Origin: Ruminiclostridium cellulolyticum H10
GTDB lineage: Bacteria; Bacillota; Clostridia; Acetivibrionales; DSM-1351
DNA: 64,000 bases
Assembly: GCF_000022065.1 (NCBI RefSeq)
Contig: NC_011898.1
Span: forward strand, 186,001-250,000
Reading direction: 5' to 3'
The notes under the pieces were generated by a model, which ran no database searches, was not told the DNA's origin, and worked only from the letters and a program-made list of their open reading frames with translations. Shown here in pieces: positions 26,840 to 35,321 of this stretch. Made by a program: the position numbers and the translations under genes. How positions within the stretch are numbered: the first letter of the stretch is position 1; the number at the start of each line of letters is the position of its first letter.

Positions 26840-27262
26840 ATGAACAAAAAAATAGTAGTTATTGTCACAATAACTATTCTTATAGCTATTGCAGGCATTA
26901 AATATTTTAAACTTTTGGATATGCCAGTACATAAAAACATTAACAAAGAGGATGTTCTCAGTATCGAGAGTTGGAGTGATACCCACGGTATTACTGAAAT
27001 AAAAGATCCAGTTTTATTCGATAATATAGTAACATGGTTTAATAACTCGTCTGATATAAGAGAAAATCCAGAGTTTGCAGGAACGACTCCAGCGGTTGGC
27101 ATTAATATAAAATTAAAATCTGGTAAAGGCATAAGTATTTTAGAGGGAGCAATAGATTTCGAGGTACAGAGAAATGATGTAAGAGATAAAAATGTATCTT
27201 ATTTTGCAAAACAAAAAGATATTGCCAAGTATCTGGATAATTTATTTACAGGGGTGAAATAG
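26840..27262 (+). CDS. Small exported or membrane-anchored protein of unknown function
   Basis: 140 residues: N-terminal hydrophobic segment (about 5-22, IVVIVTITILIAIAGI) then a compact domain with DVLSIESWSDTHGITEIKDP and GVNIKLKSGKGISILEG-type beta strands. No lipobox. Function not recognised. AAGGAAGG lies 8 nt before the ATG, and the next gene begins directly at its stop codon, so the pair are one unit. Confidence 0.65.
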   Translation: MNKKIVVIVTITILIAIAGIKYFKLLDMPVHKNINKEDVLSIESWSDTHGITEIKDPVLFDNIVTWFNNSSDIRENPEFAGTTPAVGINIKLKSGKGISILEGAIDFEVQRNDVRDKNVSYFAKQKDIAKYLDNLFTGVK

Positions 27263-27646
27263 ATGACTGAAAAAAGACCGATAATAATAACAATAATTGG
27301 TGATTTATCAATTTTAGCTGCAATGCTTTCAATAGGAGTAACTATTTTTCCTGATTATTTTTCGAAATTAGGGTTTCACCATAACACTTTACCAATATAT
27401 TCAAACAGTGTAATGAATATATTACTCTCATTTGTCCTTATAACTGCGGCAGCTGGTTATTTGAACCTTAAAAAGTGGGGCTATTGGCTAATGATTATTT
27501 ACAATATTTTCCTTATGTTAGTAAATGTTATTTGGCGTTTACAAAATAAACAAATACCTTTTACAACAGGTATTATTGTTTTATCGATAGTGCTTATGAA
27601 TACTATTCGGTACAGAAAATACTTTATTTTGGGTGCTGAGGCATGA
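27263..27646 (+). CDS. Small multi-pass membrane protein
   Basis: 127 residues with about four hydrophobic segments (near 10-30, 45-65, 70-88, 100-120) and short basic loops (RRYRKY-type C-terminus). No family recognised. ATG begins immediately after the preceding stop codon, with GGGGTG 6 nt upstream. Translational coupling is likely; it probably works with the preceding exported protein. Confidence 0.65.
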   Translation: MTEKRPIIITIIGDLSILAAMLSIGVTIFPDYFSKLGFHHNTLPIYSNSVMNILLSFVLITAAAGYLNLKKWGYWLMIIYNIFLMLVNVIWRLQNKQIPFTTGIIVLSIVLMNTIRYRKYFILGAEA

Positions 27647-27694
27647 AAAATGAATTTGGCTATTTGAGAAATACAAAGACGGAGGAATACAGAT

Positions 27695-28720
27695 ATGCCC
27701 TTTATTATCGTCCGTCAGGACATAACGAAACTGAAGGTTGACGCTATCGTTAACGCCGCAAATACCGACCTGCGAATGGGAGGCGGGGTTTGCGGTGCCA
27801 TATTCAAAGCTGCCGGTGCGGCACAGCTTCAGGCCGTCTGTGACAAACTTGCACCGATTAAGACGGGCGAAGTGGTTATTACGCCGGGGTTCAACCTTTC
27901 GGCCAAGTTTGTTATTCACGCTGCGGGTCCTGTATATCGCCACTGGAACAGAGAGCAGGGCGAGCAATATCTCCGTGCCGCCTATACGAACTCACTTAAA
28001 TGTGCCGTTGAAAACAAGTGTGAGAGCATAGCCTTTCCGCTGATTTCAAGCGGCATTTACGGTTACCCGAAAGACGAGGCACTGCGAGTGGCGACTTCGG
28101 AAATTCATAACTTTATCACCGACCACGACATAGACGTAACACTTGTAGTGTTTGACAAGTCGGCGTTCACCGTCAGCCGTAAATTGCTTGGTGCAGTCGA
28201 AAGCTATATTGACGAACACTATGCCAATACCCACCAATTCAAGCGGCGGCAACTTCTTGATGTAGAGCGGGAAGCCTTATATGAAGCTGATGAAAGTGTT
28301 GGTATATACAGCGAGCCTGTTTTTCAAAAGACACTGTCTCCGTCCGTCGGTGCACCTTTGGATAATCTGGTTTCCAACCTTGACGAATCGTTTTCCAAAG
28401 TGCTCCTACGGCTGATTGACGCCAAGGGAAAAACAGATGTTGAAGTTTATAAACGTGCCAACCTCGACCGCAAGCTGTTCTCCAAGATTCGAAGTAATAA
28501 AGGATATATGCCAAGCAAGCGTACTGCGATTGCTCTTGCCGTGGCATTAGAGCTGTCCCTAGACGAAGCTGACGACCTATTGAAGTGTGCGGGCTATGCA
28601 CTTTCCCACGCCGTTAAGTTTGATGTGATAGTGGAATACTTTATCGTCAACGGCAAATATGATATATTTGAGATAAACGAAGTTTTGTTTAAGTATGACC
28701 AGCCGTTGCTGGGAGGGTGA
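27695..28720 (+). CDS. Macro-domain protein with C-terminal HTH-like domain
   Basis: 341 residues. Residues 1-170 are a macro domain binding ADP-ribose derivatives: DITKLKVDAIVNAANTDL, GGGVCGAIFKAAG, ITPGFNLSAKFVIHAAGP, and AFPLISSGIYGYP. The C-terminal ~110 residues (FSKVLLRLIDAKGKTDVEVYKRANLDRKLFSKIR, then ALAVALELSLDEADDLLKCAGYAL) look like a helical, HTH-like module seen in some phage- and defence-linked proteins. G+C is distinctly higher than in its upstream neighbours, pointing to acquisition. GGAGGA lies 8 nt before the ATG. The reductase and VWA genes follow closely. Likely ADP-ribose hydrolysis or sensing; role inferred. Confidence 0.85.
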   Translation: MPFIIVRQDITKLKVDAIVNAANTDLRMGGGVCGAIFKAAGAAQLQAVCDKLAPIKTGEVVITPGFNLSAKFVIHAAGPVYRHWNREQGEQYLRAAYTNSLKCAVENKCESIAFPLISSGIYGYPKDEALRVATSEIHNFITDHDIDVTLVVFDKSAFTVSRKLLGAVESYIDEHYANTHQFKRRQLLDVEREALYEADESVGIYSEPVFQKTLSPSVGAPLDNLVSNLDESFSKVLLRLIDAKGKTDVEVYKRANLDRKLFSKIRSNKGYMPSKRTAIALAVALELSLDEADDLLKCAGYALSHAVKFDVIVEYFIVNGKYDIFEINEVLFKYDQPLLGG

Positions 28721-28730
28721 GAATAAATAA

Positions 28731-29426
28731 ATGAAAGTAGTCGTTTTGCACGGAAGCCCACGAAAGGGGAATACATATTTGGCAACATCACTTTTCTTAG
28801 ACGAACTAAGAAAATGCGGTGGTGTAGATGTTGTTGAGTTTTTCCTGCAGAGAGCTATGCCTGAGTTCTGTACAGGCTGCCAACTTTGCTTAGGTAATCC
28901 TAATGAAAAATGCCCTCACGCCCGGTACGTTACTCCTATCTTGGACGCAATACTGAAGGCGGATGCCTTGATTTTCACAACTCCGCATTTTGGGGCTTGC
29001 AGTATGTCAGGCATTATGAAAAATCTGCTTGACCATCTGGACTTCCTGACTATGAATGTCTCCCCAAGGAAAGAAATCTTTCGTAAGAAGGCTTTTGTTA
29101 TCTCAACAGGAGCAGGTTCAACCGCAGCAATAAAGCCAATTAAGAGTTATCTCAAGAACTGGGGAATCAACCGTGTCTATACGTGTGGGATCAGAATGTT
29201 CACAAACAAGTGGTCTGCTATGCCAGTTGCCAAACAACGGAAATTTGAAAGAATGCTCTGCAAAGCAGCACAGCACTTTTACGCTGTTCCTAAAAGACAT
29301 CCTTACTTATCGACTGTGTTTATGTACTATATGAGCAAGTTTATATTGAAGAAGTTTGTCGGAGTCGGGAACTACCCTTATGAATATTGGAATAAGAATG
29401 GATACTTCACTAAGTGCCCTTTTTAA
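28731..29426 (+). CDS. NADPH-dependent FMN reductase / flavodoxin-like protein
   Basis: 231 residues with the flavodoxin-like FMN site (VVLHGSPRKGNTYLATS) and CTGCQLC followed by CPH, a cysteine motif of iron-sulfur flavoproteins. FTTPHFGACSMSGIMKNLLDHLDFL fits the FMN-binding loop. It probably reduces an unknown substrate with a flavin and perhaps a cluster. It starts 10 nt after the macro gene. GGGAGGG lies 11 nt before the ATG. Composition is between that of the macro gene and the local average. Confidence 0.82.
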   Translation: MKVVVLHGSPRKGNTYLATSLFLDELRKCGGVDVVEFFLQRAMPEFCTGCQLCLGNPNEKCPHARYVTPILDAILKADALIFTTPHFGACSMSGIMKNLLDHLDFLTMNVSPRKEIFRKKAFVISTGAGSTAAIKPIKSYLKNWGINRVYTCGIRMFTNKWSAMPVAKQRKFERMLCKAAQHFYAVPKRHPYLSTVFMYYMSKFILKKFVGVGNYPYEYWNKNGYFTKCPF

Positions 29427-29477
29427 AAATAACATTTGTCGCTTCCGAGGCGACCATTTACCCATTTGAAACCGTTA

Positions 29478-29506
29478 TCCTTAAGACATAACAAATCTTA
29501 AGGAGG
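29478..29506 (+). promoter_or_regulatory. Hairpin sequestering the VWA-gene ribosome site
   Basis: TCCTTAAGA (29478-29486) pairs perfectly with TCTTAAGGA (29496-29504). The right arm contains most of the AAGGAGG ribosome site that precedes the ATG at 29517. It could limit translation until the stem is opened. A second short stem (GTCGC with GCGAC) lies at 29438-29454. Confidence 0.5.
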
Positions 29507-29516
29507 ATATTTTACA

Positions 29517-30170
29517 ATGAGAAAAGGATTGACAGAACTGGTATTTATACTCGACAAGAGCGGCTCGATGAGCGGCCTGGAAACCGACACCATCGGTGGA
29601 TATAACTCCATGCTCGTCAAGCAGCAGGAGGTTGAGGGTGAATGCCACATTACTACAGTATTGTTTGACAACAACTACGAACTGCTCCACGATCGCATTG
29701 ACATCAGGGCGGTAAGCCCAATTACGGAGAAGGAATACCAAGTCGGCGGCTCCACCGCACTTCTCGATGCAATCGGCAGAACGATACATAAAATTGGAAA
29801 CGCCCAAAGACAAACCGCCGAAGATTATCGAGCCGAAAATGTGATGTTCGTAATTATCACAGACGGTGAGGAAAACTCAAGTCGCGAATACTCCGCCGAA
29901 AAGGTTAAGGTGCAGATTGAGCGGCAAAAAACGAAATATGGGTGGGAGTTCATCTTCCTCGGTGCGAACATCGACGCAGTTCAGACCGCAGGGCGTTTCG
30001 GGATTGCCCCTGAAAGAGCCGTTGACTATCTCGCGGACAGTAAGGGTACAGAACTGAACTTCAAGGTAATGAGTGCCGCTGTGGCGACTTTCCGTGAGGC
30101 GGGTATGGTTGACGAAGCTTGCTTTGAGGAAATACGCCAAGATGTAAAGCAGAGGGGATTACGGAAATAA
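29517..30170 (+). CDS. VWA-domain protein (TerY-like)
   Basis: 217 residues, essentially one von Willebrand A domain. The MIDAS metal site is intact: D13, S15 and S17 in LDKSGSM, then the Thr of GGSTALLDAIG and Asp in IITDGEENSS. This resembles TerY-type VWA proteins of stress and tellurite-resistance loci, which act as adaptors. Its G+C is high like the macro gene. The ribosome site is folded into a 9-bp hairpin. A terminator follows. Confidence 0.87.
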   Translation: MRKGLTELVFILDKSGSMSGLETDTIGGYNSMLVKQQEVEGECHITTVLFDNNYELLHDRIDIRAVSPITEKEYQVGGSTALLDAIGRTIHKIGNAQRQTAEDYRAENVMFVIITDGEENSSREYSAEKVKVQIERQKTKYGWEFIFLGANIDAVQTAGRFGIAPERAVDYLADSKGTELNFKVMSAAVATFREAGMVDEACFEEIRQDVKQRGLRK

Positions 30171-30309
30171 TTGGTATTTAAAAATACTCTATAAGCCAAC
30201 AACGGAGCTGGGGCTTAGTATCCTTGCGTACAACATAAGGAGAGCAATAAATATGGTAGGAGTCAAGAGGTGTAGGGAAAATTTTCATAGTTTTTCTTTA
30301 AAAAATAAA

Positions 30310-30355
30310 AGGATACCGTTTTAAGTTTTCACTTAATAAAACGGTGTCCTTTTTC
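30310..30355 (+). terminator. Rho-independent terminator
   Basis: 14-bp stem (30310-30323 with 30337-30350, one G-T pair) followed by a T run. It ends the macro/reductase/VWA unit. Confidence 0.9.
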
Positions 30356-30367
30356 ACTCATAAACGC

Positions 30368-30394
30368 AAAAAAGTCCGATGAAATCAGACTTTT
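30368..30394 (-). terminator. Terminator of the tRNA-Ser gene
   Basis: On the minus strand AAAAGTC and GACTTTT form a stem around TGATTTCATCG, followed by further Ts, just past the tRNA 3' end. Confidence 0.75.
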
Positions 30395-30404
30395 AAGACA
30401 ATTT

Positions 30405-30496
30405 TGGCGGAGAGAGAGGGATTCGAACCCTCGAACGGGTATTAGCCGTTACACGATTTCCAGTCGTGCGCCTTCGACCAGCTCAGCCATCTCTCC
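30405..30496 (-). tRNA. tRNA-Ser (anticodon GGA)
   Basis: 92 nt including an encoded CCA (30405-30407). The acceptor stem GGAGAGA pairs with TCTCTCC, the long variable arm is typical of a class II tRNA, the anticodon loop is ACTGGAAAT with GGA, and the T arm holds GGTTCGAATCC. It reads serine codons TCC/TCT. Confidence 0.97.
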
Positions 30497-30646
30497 ATTA
30501 AAATATTATATTCAGCTTTTTAAGCTGCTTTTTTATTTTACATTAGGTTTTGCTTATTGTCAACAAAAAACGATATAAAAAAAGAGACTTGTCTAAACAA
30601 GTCCGAAGGAGTATGTATAAATATATAAATAACTTTCAAATATAAA

Positions 30647-31933
30647 TTACAATGCATGCAGATTAAGCTCTTCATCAAAGTCAGGAAAGATTTCATTACA
30701 GCTTTGGAAAACAATCTCCTGAGAGGTACGTCTAATCTCGTTTATTTCTTCAATATTTTGGTTGAGACAATACTTTACATCATAATCAAGAGTCTTAATT
30801 CCATTAATAAGCTTAACCGTGTCTTTAAGAGACATGGCATGTCTATAAGGTCTTTCTTCCGCCATTGCTGTAAACATATCACTTACAGACAGAATTCTTG
30901 AACCTAAATCAAGACTTCTATAATCTAAACCAAAAGGATATCCGGTACCATCAAGCTTTTCATGATGAAATGCGGCCCAGTCCCGTACTTTTTCCAAACC
31001 TGGGATTGAATCTATTATTCTGTAAGTATGGTATGTATGGGCTTTCATCAGGTTAAATTCATACTGATCCAAGGGCCCCCGTTTTTCTAAAATACTCTCG
31101 GGGATACACAGCTTTCCCAAATCATGCATTAGTCCCGCCGAATGCATCAGTCTTGTGTCGCAAGAAGAAAAACCCAGCTTGGAGGCTAAGGCACTTGCAC
31201 TTGCAGCTACACCTATTGAATGTGTGGCTGTAAATTTACTTCTGAAGTCTATGATTCTGTGTGCAATGTTTGCGTATTGAATTAAGAGCTCACTATTAAT
31301 AAAAACCTTGTAAGGTGACATTATTTTGCGTATATGATTTTCGAGATAAACGCTGGTAATATCAAACCAGAAATAAGGCTTTGAGATAAGATTCTCAAAT
31401 GCATCCACTGCTTGGGGCATGAACATTTTATCTTTACCGTTATGGATCTTTTTGCTTATGTATTTTCTCTGCCCCAAGATTTCCTGATTTGGATTTATGA
31501 GTACATCAATTCTGTCCGCCAAATGAAGAATATGACTAAACTTTGGTACCTTGCTTGATACATAACGTTTGTGGGATATTTCATTCCAAAAAACATGGTG
31601 ATACTTTATAATTTCAGCAGCCTTACTTAATTCGGCAGCGTCTCTAAGGATATACCATCCTTTGTACCCATGGGAATGTCTGTCGGAATAGGAGTTCCCA
31701 AATTCGAATTCAAATATGGAACTCCTTTCAAACAAATTAACAGCTCCGCAATCATGGAGCAAGCCAGCCAGCACCAGATCCTTTATCTCATTTTCTGGAA
31801 AACCCATCTCTTTAGCTATGCTATAAGAGATATATGCCACTCTCTTGTGATGATTTGAAATATTAGGGTTTATCAAATCTATAGCACTGGAAAGGGCAAT
31901 AACAATATCTATTATCGGTATATATTGATCCAT
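30647..31933 (-). CDS. Two-HD-domain protein with HD-GYP domain
   Basis: 428 residues from the ATG at 31933, which has GAGGA 6 nt upstream (longer readings have none). An N-terminal HD-like domain (HKRVAYISYSIAKEM, LLHDCGAVN) is followed by a C-terminal HD-GYP domain with HSIGVAASAS, LMHDLGKLCIPESIL, HTYHTYRII and HHEKLDGTGYPFGL. Such proteins cleave cyclic-di-GMP, some 3'3'-cGAMP. No sensor domain or signal peptide. It is divergent from the ABC exporter genes. Confidence 0.9.
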   Translation of the reverse strand: MDQYIPIIDIVIALSSAIDLINPNISNHHKRVAYISYSIAKEMGFPENEIKDLVLAGLLHDCGAVNLFERSSIFEFEFGNSYSDRHSHGYKGWYILRDAAELSKAAEIIKYHHVFWNEISHKRYVSSKVPKFSHILHLADRIDVLINPNQEILGQRKYISKKIHNGKDKMFMPQAVDAFENLISKPYFWFDITSVYLENHIRKIMSPYKVFINSELLIQYANIAHRIIDFRSKFTATHSIGVAASASALASKLGFSSCDTRLMHSAGLMHDLGKLCIPESILEKRGPLDQYEFNLMKAHTYHTYRIIDSIPGLEKVRDWAAFHHEKLDGTGYPFGLDYRSLDLGSRILSVSDMFTAMAEERPYRHAMSLKDTVKLINGIKTLDYDVKYCLNQNIEEINEIRRTSQEIVFQSCNEIFPDFDEELNLHAL

Positions 31934-32072
31934 TTTATTCCTCAAATTATGTAGAAAAATGATACATTTTGCCGTTCTATGTATTATTTTACTACATAAA
32001 ATGACATAAGAAAACAAAAAAATCAAATATTTGCAAAATTATTTCTTTAGGAATATATTTTATAGTATATAG

Positions 32073-32101
32073 TTAATAATCTAAAGAAAATATAGTATAA
32101 T
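32073..32101 (+). promoter_or_regulatory. Probable sigma-A promoter of the ABC exporter
   Basis: TTAATA (32073-32078), 17-nt spacer, TATAAT (32096-32101), about 38 nt before the preferred start codon. Confidence 0.5.
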
Positions 32102-32138
32102 TTTTATAACATTAAATATTTATATGAAAGGCAAAAAT

Positions 32139-32852
32139 ATGCTTACAATAAGTAATTTATCCAAAACTTATAAAGGCGGTAAAAGGGCAGTAGACAATCT
32201 GACACTCGAAATTCAAAAGGGAGATATATACGGATTCATAGGACACAATGGTGCCGGAAAGACAACTACCATAAAGTGTGTTGCGGGGATTCTGGAATTT
32301 TCCGAAGGAGATATTCTTATAGAAGGAAAGTCTGTAAAAACAAACCCGTTGGAATGTAAGAGAATGATTGCATATATACCAGACAACCCCGACCTTTATG
32401 AAAATATGACAGGGATTCAGTACCTCAATTTTATTGCTGATGTTTTCTCAATTTCAGCAAACGAGAGAGAAAAATCTATTAAAGAGTACGCAGATATGAT
32501 GGAGCTTACAGAGAGCCTTGGAGACTTGATTTCATCTTACTCTCACGGAATGAAACAAAAGCTTGCCATTATATCCGCACTTGTTCATAACCCAAGCCTC
32601 TATATAATGGATGAACCCTTTGTAGGACTTGACCCTAAGGCTGCACATACACTTAAAGAAGTAATGAAGGAAAAGTGCAGGCAGGGAAGTGCTATCTTCT
32701 TTTCAACCCATGTTCTGGAGGTTGCTGAAAAGCTGTGCAACAAGATAGCCATTATAAAGGACGGCAAGCTGATTACAAGCGGTGAAACTGATAGTGTAAG
32801 GGGAAATAGCTCACTTGAGCAATTATTTTTGGAGTTGATAGATAATGAATAG
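32139..32852 (+). CDS. ABC transporter ATP-binding protein (ABC-2 exporter)
   Basis: 237-residue ATPase: Walker A GHNGAGKTT, variant signature SYSHGMKQK, Walker B LYIMDEP, and switch His in STHVLEVAEKLC. It resembles the ATPases of antibiotic or unknown-substrate exporters of the BcrA type. ATG 32139 has AAAGG 7 nt upstream; the ATG at 32124 has no site. Its end overlaps the permease gene by 8 nt, so the two form a pair. Confidence 0.92.
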   Translation: MLTISNLSKTYKGGKRAVDNLTLEIQKGDIYGFIGHNGAGKTTTIKCVAGILEFSEGDILIEGKSVKTNPLECKRMIAYIPDNPDLYENMTGIQYLNFIADVFSISANEREKSIKEYADMMELTESLGDLISSYSHGMKQKLAIISALVHNPSLYIMDEPFVGLDPKAAHTLKEVMKEKCRQGSAIFFSTHVLEVAEKLCNKIAIIKDGKLITSGETDSVRGNSSLEQLFLELIDNE

Positions 32853-34443
32853 CATTTTTCTTTTAATTAAGGCTAATATAATTAATTCTTGGGGAATAAA
32901 CAAGGCATTGAAGTCAAAATCCATGTCGGAAAAAATAAAGACCGTACTTTTGGGTTTACTTATAGTATACGCTTTTTGTATGCTAGCTTTCTCAATGTTT
33001 ATGTTAAACTACTCTCTGGGAAATATACTTGAAGAGTTGAATTCATTGGAGTTGCTTATAGCAAGCTCTATTTTGTCAACTACTCTGTTCTCACTTTTTA
33101 TAAGTATCTACAAAATACCTGGACACCTCTTTTCCTTCAAGGATTTTGATTTGCTTATGTCGTTGCCTGTAAAACCGTCGGCAGTTCTGGCAAGTAAGAT
33201 GATCTTTGTTTATCTTTCAAACCTTGCTATCAGTGTCCTTGTTGGAGGTCCTTCACTGGTTACTTATGGGATAAAAACCCATAGTGGGTTCATGTACTAT
33301 ATATTTGCTTTTCTGGCTACATTGTTTGTACCGCTTATTCCAATTACGATAGGTGCTGTTTTCGCTTATATACTTGGACGTATATCCTCAAAGTTCAGAT
33401 CGACAAATACTCTGATGCTTATAGGCTCCTTTATCCTTATTGCTGTATTTATGGTTCTGCCTAACATGCTTGCCGGAGTTAATCAAGATCAGGTTCAGAA
33501 TGCTATTCCGTCAATATCCGGTGTTACAAAGGTTCTTTTCTGGACGAACTTGTATATTAAAGCTTTAAGTAACACAAACATTTTGTATCTTGCCGCGTTT
33601 TTACTGGTGAGTGCGGCAGTTTTCGGTATATTTATTACAATATTCTCAAGAGGCTTTAAAACTATTAATTCAAAAATGTCCGAAAAATACAAAGCATCAG
33701 ACTATAAGATTACAAGGCTCAAGGCATCAAGTGTTATGAAGGCCTTGTATTTCAAGCAACTAAGATTCTATCTTTCTTCATATATATATGTAACCAATAC
33801 GGCAGTTGGGGTAATAATGATGCTGATTTTTTCCTTGGCAGTTGCTGTTTTTGGTAAGGAGGAGGTTGCAAAGGTATTGGAACTCCCGATGGCCGATGCA
33901 TATCTTGCACCTTTAGTCGCTCTGATATTTGGATTCTGTATTAGTTTTACGTTTGTAACAGCAGCATCAATATCTCTTGAAGGAAAAAGTCTTTGGATTA
34001 TCAAATCGCTTCCCTTAAAAATAGAAAGCATACTTTGGAGTAAAATACTTCTCAACCTTACACTGACTATCCCCGCACTGGTTATTAATACTGTAATTGT
34101 GGCGGTTTCCTTTAAATTAGGTGCTGAAACGGTTTCGGTTCTGTTTTTGGTTTCACTGTTGTTCAGTATAGTTTGTCCGATTATTGGCATTTTGGTAAAC
34201 TTGTTTTTTCCAAAACTGGAGTGGACTTCACAGGTTTCGGTAGTAAAGCAAAGTGCGAGTGTTTTTGTAACTATGATTATTAACGTTATACTGTTAGGGG
34301 TTCCTTTGGTTGTGTTTATTCTTATAAAGCCTTCTAACACTAATTTGTTTATGGAACTGGTTTCGGTTGTTTTGGCAATATTGGTGTTTATTCTTATAAA
34401 AGTATTAAATACAGTAGGGGTTAAAAAATTCAAGGAGTTGTAA
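32845..34443 (+). CDS. ABC-2 type permease, large
   Basis: 532 residues with about twelve hydrophobic segments; an N-terminal soluble stretch is short. It is the membrane partner of the preceding ATPase (overlap 8 nt). The length and the FSFKDFDLLMSLPVKPSAVLASKM stretch fit the clostridial single-gene permeases that dimerise internally (12 TM). Substrate unknown. GGAG lies 9 nt before the ATG. A CmpB-type protein follows. Confidence 0.85.
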   Translation: MNSIFLLIKANIINSWGINKALKSKSMSEKIKTVLLGLLIVYAFCMLAFSMFMLNYSLGNILEELNSLELLIASSILSTTLFSLFISIYKIPGHLFSFKDFDLLMSLPVKPSAVLASKMIFVYLSNLAISVLVGGPSLVTYGIKTHSGFMYYIFAFLATLFVPLIPITIGAVFAYILGRISSKFRSTNTLMLIGSFILIAVFMVLPNMLAGVNQDQVQNAIPSISGVTKVLFWTNLYIKALSNTNILYLAAFLLVSAAVFGIFITIFSRGFKTINSKMSEKYKASDYKITRLKASSVMKALYFKQLRFYLSSYIYVTNTAVGVIMMLIFSLAVAVFGKEEVAKVLELPMADAYLAPLVALIFGFCISFTFVTAASISLEGKSLWIIKSLPLKIESILWSKILLNLTLTIPALVINTVIVAVSFKLGAETVSVLFLVSLLFSIVCPIIGILVNLFFPKLEWTSQVSVVKQSASVFVTMIINVILLGVPLVVFILIKPSNTNLFMELVSVVLAILVFILIKVLNTVGVKKFKEL

Positions 34444-34494
34444 AATAAGATGGTTTAGGTAAATAGTCCTGTAAAATGGAATGGAGGAGCCAGA

Positions 34495-35310
34495 ATGGAT
34501 GTTTTTTATGAATTCATTATCTTTCTCACCATTTACAGCTTTATAGGATGGGTCTGCGAGGTCATATACTGCTCTATATTATCAAGGAAAATAGTAAACA
34601 GAGGCTTTCTAGCAGGCCCTGTTTGCCCGGTATATGGCTTTGGTGCAATGTTTGTAGTCTTTTTATTGAAACCTGCGGACTCCGGCATAATTGTAATTTT
34701 TCTGACAGGGCTTGCACTTACCAGTATACTTGAGTACATAACAGGCTGGCTGCTGGAGGCTTTTTTCAGTACAAAATGGTGGGACTATTCAAATAACAGG
34801 TTTAATCTGAACGGCAGGGTATGTTTAAAAAACTCGGTTTTATTCGGAATAATGTGCGTTGTTCTGGTAAAGGTACTGCATCCTGCAATAACTCATGTTG
34901 TAGCACTTATTCCTGAAATATGGGTAAGGGTATCGGGGATAGTACTTATTGCAGCGTTTGCCATCGATATACTACTTACTGTTAATACCCTGTTGAATCT
35001 TCATGATCGGCTTAAAAAGCTGCACGAGTTTACAGAAGACTTAAAAAAGAATGGAGAAATACTGGAATGGTTTAATGAACGGGAGCTGTTTAAAAGTTTT
35101 GAAAAACTCCGGCTTTTAGCTGAGGAAAGCAAAAATGAGCTTAACCTCAGATTGAGAGAGAAGTTTGAGACTCTTAGCCAGAAAAGAGGCAGCGGTCAGC
35201 GTTTGATTAAGGCATTCCCAAATATGAAAAGCATAAAGTACCAGGTTCAGCTTGATCATCTAAAATATATCCTCAAGCAACTAAGGGAAAGGGCCGGCGG
35301 AAAGCATTGA
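34495..35310 (+). CDS. CmpB-like putative ABC permease subunit
   Basis: 271 residues matching the ABC_trans_CmpB family: N-terminal half with about four to five membrane helices (FLTIYSFIGWVCEVIYCS, GFLAGPVCPVYGFGA, EYITGWLLEAFFSTKWWDYSN) and a C-terminal cytoplasmic coiled segment (about 180-265). The function of the family is unproved despite its name. GGAGGAG precedes the ATG. It follows the exporter by 51 nt and may be co-transcribed with it. The two-component genes converge on its end. Confidence 0.85.
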   Translation: MDVFYEFIIFLTIYSFIGWVCEVIYCSILSRKIVNRGFLAGPVCPVYGFGAMFVVFLLKPADSGIIVIFLTGLALTSILEYITGWLLEAFFSTKWWDYSNNRFNLNGRVCLKNSVLFGIMCVVLVKVLHPAITHVVALIPEIWVRVSGIVLIAAFAIDILLTVNTLLNLHDRLKKLHEFTEDLKKNGEILEWFNERELFKSFEKLRLLAEESKNELNLRLREKFETLSQKRGSGQRLIKAFPNMKSIKYQVQLDHLKYILKQLRERAGGKH

Positions 35311-35321
35311 TTGAATGCTTC

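Noticed and set aside
30253-30324. 23-codon ORF with an AAGGAG site before the terminator
   Set aside because: Its 3' end lies inside the terminator stem, it is short, and shows no family resemblance.
33768-34433. 221-codon minus-strand frame inside the permease gene
   Set aside because: Antisense to a well-supported membrane protein; composition mirrors the real gene.
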